A stretch of DNA of 15,657 bases, taken from an uncultured bacterium (lineage in GTDB: Bacteria; Bdellovibrionota_C; UBA2361; CAKMMH01). This document shows, one piece after another, positions 1 to 6,274 of the stretch. The DNA lies in contig CAKMMH010000019.1 of the NCBI GenBank assembly GCA_927798255.1, forward strand, positions 1 through 15,657. Direction: 5' to 3'. Below the pieces are notes generated by a model. The model had not been told where the DNA came from, did not search any database, and saw only the letters and a list, made by a program, of their open reading frames with translations. Numbering within the stretch: the stretch's first letter is position 1; every line of letters starts with the position of its first letter. A program made the translations under genes and the position numbers.

Positions 1-443
1 AAAAGATTTAAAAATTTTATGATTTTTTTATTGATTTCATAGTAATATTTTTTATCAAATTGAAATGCGTTATTAAAAAAAGCAAAAATATAATTAATAT
101 TTTTTAAACTTATAGGGATAAAGATAGAATAATTATAATCAAATATTTTTTTATTTGATGCTATTGTCTTTTTGTTTTCAATTAATTTGCGATAAACTTT
201 AATATCTTTAATTATCTTTTCTTTTGAAAGATTTTTAGAATTTATATTAATATTTTCATTATCAATTCTAATTACGAAACCTGCTTGCAAACTAAAATAC
301 CTTAATATACTTTTAACAAAATAATCAAAAGCATCGAAGCCTTCATTATTTTTGCATAGTGAATTTAAAAGATATTTATAATCAAACATGAAATCTTTTT
401 TTATAAAATTATGTTGATATTTACTAATAGCATCAAAGCGCAT
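1..443 (-). CDS. Partial protein, possibly GAF-like sensor (N-terminal part)
   Basis: The minus strand is open without a stop from the ATG at 443 to the left edge, giving 147 codons, so the gene is incomplete at its 3' end. The protein starts MRFDAISKYQHN. It has a helix-rich start (about residues 23-50, with LLNSLCKNNEGFDAFDYF) followed by a strand-like segment ending in GFVIRID, then a charged stretch and a second strand-like part (YSIFIPISL, IFAFFNNAFQFD). This helix-then-strand order resembles the start of a GAF domain, but no diagnostic motif is visible and the assignment is tentative. It lies 42 bases downstream of the FlhB-family gene on the same strand, so the two are probably co-transcribed. 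An in-frame TAA lies a short way upstream of the ATG. There is no clear ribosome binding site, and a second ATG at codon 19 is an alternative start. The downstream effector domain lies outside the window. Confidence 0.6.
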   Translation of the reverse strand, partial: MRFDAISKYQHNFIKKDFMFDYKYLLNSLCKNNEGFDAFDYFVKSILRYFSLQAGFVIRIDNENININSKNLSKEKIIKDIKVYRKLIENKKTIASNKKIFDYNYSIFIPISLKNINYIFAFFNNAFQFDKKYYYEINKKIIKFLNL

Positions 444-485
444 AGAAATAAAATAATATTAAATAATAAAAAATGGTGTTAATAA

Positions 486-1256
486 TTAATCAACAATTAT
501 TACTTTAGAATTACGAACTTTAGCTTCAATTTTTTGCATTAAAAGAGATTCATGCAAATGTTTTCGCTCAGATTTTAGAAGCGGGTCTCCCTCATCTTCC
601 TTATACTCTCTCTTTAACTCATCTTGGCTCATTGAAAGTTCGCAGCTATATCTTCTCTTTTTAACGAAGTATTCAATTATAGCTCCTAAAAAAAAGACTA
701 CTATAGCGTATATAGAGAAGTTTTTAAAAATATTTAAGATTAAAACCAAATTGTAATCTTGCAAAAAGTTACTTAATAGAAAAGTTATTTTATTTTTTAA
801 AAAACAAATTATAAAAATTGCAATTAATGCTAATTTTATGCAAGTAATCCAAATATCTTTAAACGAACCGAAAAAATTCTTAAAACCATTAATAGGATTA
901 ACTTTTTTTAAATCAATTTTTGCTAAAGACCATATAAAAAAGTTCTTTCTGTTGTTATATCCCATAACTGACAATGTGAGTATTAGGGAAATAATCATAG
1001 GAAGAAAGCAAAACAAAACTAAACTCTCTGAATATACTTCTATACATGATTGTAGCATATTAAACGGATTAATAACACATTGTTTTATTTTATTTTTTTT
1101 ACTTTCATAGTTAATGGTTATGCATATATAAGTACTTAAAATTAAAAAAGAAAAATACAAAATTTGATTAAAATAAGGGACTTTAAAGGTATTTCCTTCT
1201 TCTAAGGCTTTTTTCTTCTTTTTTTCGCTAGCATCAAATCCTTTATATTCTGCCAT
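486..1256 (-). CDS. FlhB/SctU-family export apparatus protein lacking the C-terminal domain
   Basis: This is a 256-residue membrane protein of the flagellar/type III export switch family. The basic N-terminal segment (residues 10-25, SEKKKKKALEEGNTFK) matches the family's usual start. Hydrophobic segments lie at about 31-49, 77-98, 137-153 and 178-197. NPINGFKNFFG (120-130) and MSQDELKREYKEDEGDP (208-224) are characteristic; the latter is the cytoplasmic linker. Family members continue through an NPTH motif, where they cut themselves, into a cytoplasmic domain of roughly 100 residues. Here the frame ends in KVIIVD, the last residue falling at the position of the NPTH asparagine, and no remnant of the cytoplasmic domain follows. 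It may be a gene for the pre-cut membrane half or a truncated decaying gene. AGGAA stands just before the ATG. FlhB is favoured over SctU because a FliL gene lies in the same window. Confidence 0.8.
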   Translation of the reverse strand: MAEYKGFDASEKKKKKALEEGNTFKVPYFNQILYFSFLILSTYICITINYESKKNKIKQCVINPFNMLQSCIEVYSESLVLFCFLPMIISLILTLSVMGYNNRKNFFIWSLAKIDLKKVNPINGFKNFFGSFKDIWITCIKLALIAIFIICFLKNKITFLLSNFLQDYNLVLILNIFKNFSIYAIVVFFLGAIIEYFVKKRRYSCELSMSQDELKREYKEDEGDPLLKSERKHLHESLLMQKIEAKVRNSKVIIVD

Positions 1257-1422
1257 ATTTCCTGTTTGATTAACATATATGAGTATACTTCCTAGAGTTT
1301 ATCGAATTATTAATAAAAAAGTTGCCTACTTAATTAAGATCTTTTAAAAATTTGAAGCAAAAGACATAATAGTAAGGACTAGTACATATAAAACATTACA
1401 TATGAAATAAAGGTGGTGCTAT
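1257..1422. promoter_or_regulatory. Divergent intergenic region between the FlhB-family gene and the 109-residue gene
   Basis: This 166-base region separates two genes transcribed away from each other, so it should hold a promoter for each. I see no confident -35/-10 pair on either strand. On the plus side a strong ribosome binding site (AAAGGTGG) lies just before the ATG at 1423. ACATAT occurs several times (in ACATATATGAG, ACATATAAAAC and ACATATGAAA), but the copies are too short and AT-rich to call an operator. Confidence 0.35.
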
Positions 1423-1752
1423 ATGTCAGTAAATTTAGAAAATCTTTTAAAGTCAATCGATAAATTAGAAGAAGCTATATATTCAGCAGAATTAAAATTA
1501 TCACAAGGCAAGAAAAATAGTAAATATGCATCTCGTTTTGATTCATACAGAAGAATTTGTGATATGCAAAGAAGATTTTCTGAAGAAATTTTTTATTTAA
1601 AAGCTATAAACAATAAAGATGAAATAGTTAGGAGAGTTGGCTTGATAAATGGGTTATCTGCAATGATTCTTGATGATATAAGAAACATCACCACGCAAAA
1701 TGAACAAATTAGAAATAAATATTCTTACCAAGATACATACAATATGAATTAA
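1423..1752 (+). CDS. Unrecognised 109-residue helical protein
   Basis: I do not recognise this family. The protein is hydrophilic, without a signal peptide or membrane segment, and is predicted by eye to be almost entirely helical. Helices cover about residues 3-27 (NLENLLKSIDKLEEA), 38-62 and 66-98, with a polar tail ending YQDTYNMN. A basic patch, YASRFDSYRRICDMQRRF, sits in the middle. The start is well supported by AAAGGTGG six bases before the ATG. It stands between the divergent FlhB-family gene and the ABC-like set, and a hairpin followed by a T-run lies between it and the next gene. The size and helical character would fit a small chaperone or adaptor, but nothing in the sequence proves this. 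Confidence 0.75.
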   Translation: MSVNLENLLKSIDKLEEAIYSAELKLSQGKKNSKYASRFDSYRRICDMQRRFSEEIFYLKAINNKDEIVRRVGLINGLSAMILDDIRNITTQNEQIRNKYSYQDTYNMN

Positions 1753-1796
1753 ATTTTGGTAACTAGTCTAAAAATTTTTTTCATAAAGATACTTTT

Positions 1797-1855
1797 AAAA
1801 AACAATAAAAATTAATAAACTATAGATAGCAAAAAGTTTTTATTATTGTTTTTTT
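1797..1855 (+). terminator. AT-only hairpin with T-tract between the 109-residue gene and the binding-protein gene
   Basis: AACAATAAAAA (1801-1811) can pair with TTTTTATTATTGTT (1837-1850), leaving a three-base bulge, and a run of T follows to 1855. The loop is 25 bases and the stem is purely A-T, so it is a weak intrinsic terminator by composition. It would end the 109-residue gene's transcript. The T-run finishes only seven bases before the next gene's ATG at 1863, so the same structure could also attenuate or mask that start. Confidence 0.4.
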
Positions 1856-1862
1856 GTATTTT

Positions 1863-3080
1863 ATGAAAGAATTTAAGAGAGTTATATATTCAATAATAGT
1901 TATATTCGTCTTAGAAGCTTTACTTATGGCTCGTAGTAGAGCTAAATCAAATTTAGATATTCCGAGTGATTCACAAATAAACGAATTAAAGGTCGACCTT
2001 GATAAAAACAATGATAAAATTAATCAAAAAATACAAAAACGTATAGCAAGAAGAAAAGAGTCTGTAAAAAATAAAATAAAAATATCAAAAGATGAAATAA
2101 TTAATAATAAAATAGCTGATATTGAAAAGATTTCTTTTACACCTACTATAACTAAAACTAATATAGCTAACAAAGATTCTCTAGATAAGGATACTAATAT
2201 TTACTTTGTTAGCTTTCAAGATAATTTTATAGTTAATAAAATTAGTGATAACATTAAAAAATCTCTAAATCTTGATAAATTATTTAAAACTAACGTTAAA
2301 ACATTTGTATTAAATTATGATTTTAATAATTTACAAGAAATAATAAGTGAAATTCAGTCGGATACTAATAATAAGTATGTGGTAACTTTTTCGCAGTTAA
2401 TATTTGAAAAATTCTCAAATATCTTTAAAGATACTTATTTAATACCAACTCTTTTGTTAAGTTCTAATAAATTAAGTGATAATTCAAAGTTAAGTATAAG
2501 TAAGAAGACTTTTGGAGTACGTGCGCCCCTTGCTTTTACATCAATTTCAAATGTAATAAAGAAATCGTTTGCTGATAAGCAAATAATTATTTTATATTCT
2601 AGTTTAGAACAAGAAAGTGCATATGGTTATAAGAAATTAATAGAATCATTTAAAAAATATCATATAAATAATTACATAAAGTATAATGTAAAGAATAAAA
2701 GTGATATTGAAAATTTGCAAGTATTAGAAAACGATGCAGAGAAAAGTGTTGTGCTTCTTATAACTTCAAATATATTCTTAAATAATAATCAAAAGGTTAA
2801 AGAAATATTTGAAAAAATCAAAATGCCTATTATTGCTTTTTCAAAAACAGAATTAGAAAAATTTAATGGTGTTTTATCTCTTGGTGTGAATTATACTGTT
2901 CTTGGTTCTCAAACAGGAGAAATAATTAATAATTTATTAAAAAATAATAATTTTAAACCAAGAGAAAGTATTGCATTAGCTAAGTTATATGAACTTACAG
3001 TTAATTTAAAACATGCAAATGAAATTGAATTTAATATTCCTCAGGATTTAATAAAAAATGCTAATTCAGTAATTAAATAA
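1863..3080 (+). CDS. ABC transporter substrate-binding protein, TrpX-like (ABC_sub_bind family)
   Basis: The protein has 405 residues from the ATG at 1863. A TTG at 1854 would add three residues, but it lies inside the T-run, so ATG is preferred. The N-terminus (KEFKR, then hydrophobic residues 7-23) is a signal peptide or membrane anchor without a lipobox cysteine. A charged, lysine-rich linker follows to about residue 105. From about residue 110 (IYFVSFQDN) the two-lobed binding fold of the ABC_sub_bind family follows. It is clearest at the end, where MPIIAFSKTELEKF, LGVNYTVLGSQTGEIINNLL and a close of the form NIPQDLIKNANSVI match TrpX-type proteins. Relatives bind small ligands such as tryptophan; the ligand here is unknown. 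The gene leads a set with the STAS and permease genes. No ribosome binding site is visible. Confidence 0.8.
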   Translation: MKEFKRVIYSIIVIFVLEALLMARSRAKSNLDIPSDSQINELKVDLDKNNDKINQKIQKRIARRKESVKNKIKISKDEIINNKIADIEKISFTPTITKTNIANKDSLDKDTNIYFVSFQDNFIVNKISDNIKKSLNLDKLFKTNVKTFVLNYDFNNLQEIISEIQSDTNNKYVVTFSQLIFEKFSNIFKDTYLIPTLLLSSNKLSDNSKLSISKKTFGVRAPLAFTSISNVIKKSFADKQIIILYSSLEQESAYGYKKLIESFKKYHINNYIKYNVKNKSDIENLQVLENDAEKSVVLLITSNIFLNNNQKVKEIFEKIKMPIIAFSKTELEKFNGVLSLGVNYTVLGSQTGEIINNLLKNNNFKPRESIALAKLYELTVNLKHANEIEFNIPQDLIKNANSVIK

Positions 3081-3094
3081 TTAATGGTGTACTA

Positions 3095-4345
3095 ATGAAA
3101 GTTGATACTAATGTAAACAATGAAAAAGAATTTGTGATTGCAATTGGTGGAAGATTAGACGCAAATACTGCAAAAGATCTAAATAATATTTTATCTAAGA
3201 CTTTAGATAATGGATATACTAACGTTTTAATTGATTGTGCAAATTTAAAAGAAATATCCTCTGCAGGATTAGATTTTTTACTTAAAAATCATAATAAATT
3301 TAATGAATTTAATGGTTCACTTGTACTTAAAAATACTTCATATGAGCTTGAGAAAATATTAAATAAAGAAAATGCTAGTTCAATAATTTATGGAAAGACC
3401 TCATCTCATAGCGTTGTTGTCGACAAACCTAATAAATTTATAAAAGATGATAATACTATATATAAGTATTATAAGGCATTATATCATACACCAAATACTA
3501 CACTTGAAGCTTTTGGAAATCCCGATAAATTTGAATTTCAAGAATTTGCTCCTACAGACCCTTTTTTGCTCCAATACTCTCCTAGCACAATTGGATTAGG
3601 ACTTGGCTCTTTATCATATGATATAAAGACATCGCATGATAGTTTTGGGGAATTTTTGAATATAGGAAATTATACTTTTCATATGCCTCCTAAAGATAAT
3701 TGTTACCCAGATTATCAAAAAGTAAATAATATTCATGAAAATTCTATTTATAAAATTCACACATTATATGCTTTAAGAGCATATAATGATTTTTGTAATG
3801 TTATTAATTTTAGCAATGAAGATAATAATTCACTTAATTTATCAGATCTATTAAAAGTCCTTATGAATCAAACAAAATCTAAGGCTATTTCTTTTGTTAT
3901 TTGTGGAAAAATTAAAAATTTTTGTGGAGTAAAATTAACAAAAGCTATTTTAGCCAGTAAAAATAACAATATTTTTAGTATAAATAATTTTAATAATAAT
4001 TTTAAAATTATAACACAAGATGATTACCATAATCATATAGCTATCTTAGTTGGATTTGCGATAAATAATACAAATAAAATTATAAGTAAATTTTTAAAAC
4101 CATACTATGGTTCTAATCCATCGCTTTTCACACATATACATAGTTTAATTTTTAATTATCAACCTTTAAAGTTTTCGTACAAAGATTCAGTGAATGATTT
4201 GATTGAAGCATTCATGAGGGATAATAAAGCACTTGATTTGTGTCATATTATAAATGACCCTATAAACAATAATGAAACATCATTTGTCGATGGCATATGC
4301 TACTTTAATTCTTTAAATGAATTTAAAACGGGAGAATTTAAATAA
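3095..4345 (+). CDS. STAS-domain protein with a large unrecognised C-terminal region
   Basis: Residues 1 to about 108 form a STAS domain, the fold of anti-sigma-factor antagonists and some transporter regulatory domains. GGRLDANTAKDL (18-29) and VLIDCANLKEISSAGLDFLL (44-63) are typical, and Ser56 before AGL is the position phosphorylated in SpoIIAA/RsbV-type proteins. The remaining 300 or so residues (about 115-416) belong to no family I recognise. They include GLGLGSLSYD (167-176), a histidine/aspartate-rich stretch DDYHNHIAILVGFAI and a late FVDGICYF. There is no signal peptide or clear membrane segment, so a cytoplasmic location is inferred. The gene starts 14 bases after the binding-protein gene, with GGTG before its ATG, and its TAA abuts the permease ATG. 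This arrangement implies one transcript and a shared function. Confidence 0.8.
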   Translation: MKVDTNVNNEKEFVIAIGGRLDANTAKDLNNILSKTLDNGYTNVLIDCANLKEISSAGLDFLLKNHNKFNEFNGSLVLKNTSYELEKILNKENASSIIYGKTSSHSVVVDKPNKFIKDDNTIYKYYKALYHTPNTTLEAFGNPDKFEFQEFAPTDPFLLQYSPSTIGLGLGSLSYDIKTSHDSFGEFLNIGNYTFHMPPKDNCYPDYQKVNNIHENSIYKIHTLYALRAYNDFCNVINFSNEDNNSLNLSDLLKVLMNQTKSKAISFVICGKIKNFCGVKLTKAILASKNNNIFSINNFNNNFKIITQDDYHNHIAILVGFAINNTNKIISKFLKPYYGSNPSLFTHIHSLIFNYQPLKFSYKDSVNDLIEAFMRDNKALDLCHIINDPINNNETSFVDGICYFNSLNEFKTGEFK

Positions 4346-5230
4346 ATGAGTATTATATTAAATAGTATAAATAGCGGATTAATCTTATCGTTAATTGCGA
4401 TATCTTTTTATGTTTGTAGCTCGAAATTAAAATTTGCTAATATCGCATTAGGTTCATGCTTTTGTGTTTCCGGTTTTTTATCAGCATTACTATTTAACTT
4501 CACTGGTTCATTATTTTTGGCAGTCATTATTCCATTTTTATTTAATATTATATTAGCAATTTGTAATATTATATTTATAAAACTTAAAATCGATAAATTT
4601 CTGTCTAATATTTTAATTTTAGGTTTATCAAATATTATCATAAACTATATATCAATTAATCCGAGATTGTTTGAAAATAGCATTTCGGTTAATTATAGTT
4701 TAAATGAATTTAGTTTATTCTCTATTTTAGTCATAATTAATATTTTTGCTTTTTTTACATTTTCATTACTAATAAAAAAAGACAATTCTTTTATTAATTC
4801 TTTATACATATTAAGTTTGGCAAATATTTTTTCAGGGTTTGCAGGACTTTTTAATGTTATTAAAAGCACTGTCTTAAATTTTGACTATGTCACACCAGTA
4901 ATTATTTCAATCACAGCTTTTTTAGTTTCAAGACTATTTTTAGGAAAATATCAGAAAATATCAACGAAATTGTTACTTTTGATAACGTCATCAATTATAG
5001 TTAGTCAATTGTATGAATTATTAATTGTTTTTAAATTTGATTTTATAACTATTAATGCTTTATATATTTTTTTAGCAGTAGTTATAGAAGTTTATTTAAA
5101 ATTACACTATTCTAGATTTTCAATATACGATGACATTTCATTATTAGATAATATAACTAGCACTTCAGAAAGTAAAAAATCTTTTACTAGTATAGATTTT
5201 GTTAATGCAATTAAATCTCAATATATTTAA
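4346..5230 (+). CDS. ABC transporter permease, TrpY / branched-chain (LivH) type
   Basis: This 294-residue protein is very hydrophobic, with about eight membrane segments spread over residues 5-250 and a polar cytoplasmic tail (about 252-294). The start, SGLILSLIAISFYVCSSKLKFANIALGS, follows the pattern of LivH/TrpY permeases (GLxxALxALGxYLTxRxLxFAxxALGS). The glycine positions are only partly kept, so the protein is diverged. It is expected to form the membrane channel for the binding protein encoded first in this set. Its ATG directly follows the TAA of the STAS gene; GGGAG lies 11 bases before it, inside the upstream gene. No gene for the ATP-hydrolysing subunit follows: the stop is immediately adjacent to that of the convergent peptidase gene. 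Confidence 0.8.
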   Translation: MSIILNSINSGLILSLIAISFYVCSSKLKFANIALGSCFCVSGFLSALLFNFTGSLFLAVIIPFLFNIILAICNIIFIKLKIDKFLSNILILGLSNIIINYISINPRLFENSISVNYSLNEFSLFSILVIINIFAFFTFSLLIKKDNSFINSLYILSLANIFSGFAGLFNVIKSTVLNFDYVTPVIISITAFLVSRLFLGKYQKISTKLLLLITSSIIVSQLYELLIVFKFDFITINALYIFLAVVIEVYLKLHYSRFSIYDDISLLDNITSTSESKKSFTSIDFVNAIKSQYI

Positions 5231-6241
5231 TTAATCCATTTTTTGTGCAGCATACACACTGTTTGTTGTATAGTCTAAATAGTTTGCCAAATGAATAAAT
5301 GAAATGGGATTAACAGATTTTTTGTTAACTTTAACTTCGTAATGTAAATGATTTCCAGTTGAACGTCCTGTAGAACCGACTAATCCTATTATATCTCCCC
5401 TATTTATAATTTTTCCTTTAGGTACTAAAATTTTAGAAAGATGTGCATAACGTGAAATTACATTTTTTTTATGCCTAATATCAACCATATATCCATAAGT
5501 ATTGCTATATTTTGCTTTTACGACTACGCCCTTTCCAGTAGAATGAACAGGCGCACCATATTTAGCTGAAAAATCTATACCTAAATGTTTTACAATTTTT
5601 CCTGTAAAAGGTGAACGTCTAATTCCAAAATTTGAGCTAATGATATTGCTTTTTAATGGTAATCCTATTGGCAAAACTTGGACCATTTTGTTAATTTTAT
5701 CCATTTGTTTAATTAACTCTTGTCTTTTTAAATCATCGAAATTTTCGATATTAAAGCTATCTTTGATAAGATTTTTATCAGCTGATGAATTAGTGTCTTT
5801 TTCTAGACCGCCAATTGGTGCCTTTGGAACATTAACTAAATTACTGCTTGCTGCAATATCAATTTTAGTTGTATTTTCTATTAAATCAGCAAGTTCCTTA
5901 TTTCTTTTACTTATATTAATTTCATATTCGGAAATTTTTTTATTTGCATCAAGAATTTTTGCTAACTCAGTTTCAAGATATGTATTTTTTCTTTCTAAAA
6001 ACTCTTTTTCATTTTTTAAATTTCTTAATTTTAAATCTCCTAGCATATAGGCAAAATGCTTCTTGGTTTGAGTTATTGCACTAGATGATGAAAAAAATCC
6101 AACTGCAAAAAATCCAAAAAGAAATAAAAAGAAAAAAGACATGAAGACTATAAGTGGTAAAACGTCAATTTCAAATTTTCTTAATTCTTTTGAATTTGGT
6201 AATAAATACCAAAATTGTATTTGTTTATCTTTTAAACGCAT
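5231..6241 (-). CDS. Membrane-anchored M23 (LytM-type) metallopeptidase with coiled coil
   Basis: This 336-residue cell-wall enzyme or regulator is anchored by one membrane segment (about 27-50). A coiled coil follows (about 62-125, rich in K, E and L), then a linker and a LytM domain from about residue 197 to 325. The zinc site looks complete: HLGID provides H219 and D223, and HLH provides H300. The catalytic histidines are H267 (in YAHL) and H298. The family cuts peptide cross-links in peptidoglycan, and the coiled coil plus anchor resembles periplasmic cell-shape or division endopeptidases. The start lies 33 bases downstream of the recN stop, so it is probably in the same transcript. No good ribosome binding site precedes its ATG. 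Confidence 0.9.
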   Translation of the reverse strand: MRLKDKQIQFWYLLPNSKELRKFEIDVLPLIVFMSFFFLFLFGFFAVGFFSSSSAITQTKKHFAYMLGDLKLRNLKNEKEFLERKNTYLETELAKILDANKKISEYEINISKRNKELADLIENTTKIDIAASSNLVNVPKAPIGGLEKDTNSSADKNLIKDSFNIENFDDLKRQELIKQMDKINKMVQVLPIGLPLKSNIISSNFGIRRSPFTGKIVKHLGIDFSAKYGAPVHSTGKGVVVKAKYSNTYGYMVDIRHKKNVISRYAHLSKILVPKGKIINRGDIIGLVGSTGRSTGNHLHYEVKVNKKSVNPISFIHLANYLDYTTNSVYAAQKMD

Positions 6242-6274
6242 TTTTAACTACAAAATATAAATAGAGTAATTTCT

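Noticed and set aside
470..480. AACACCATTTT just after the FlhB-family stop could be a relic of the NPTH codons.
   Set aside because: Only a few bases match, in a region where chance similarity is likely, and no further cytoplasmic-domain sequence follows.
838..1110. Plus-strand open frame of 90 codons opposite the FlhB-family gene.
   Set aside because: It lies wholly on the complement of a clearly conserved gene and its product has no family features.
1854..1862. TTG at 1854 as start of the binding-protein gene.
   Set aside because: It lies within the T-run of the hairpin and adds only three residues before an ATG that better suits the signal-like N-terminus.
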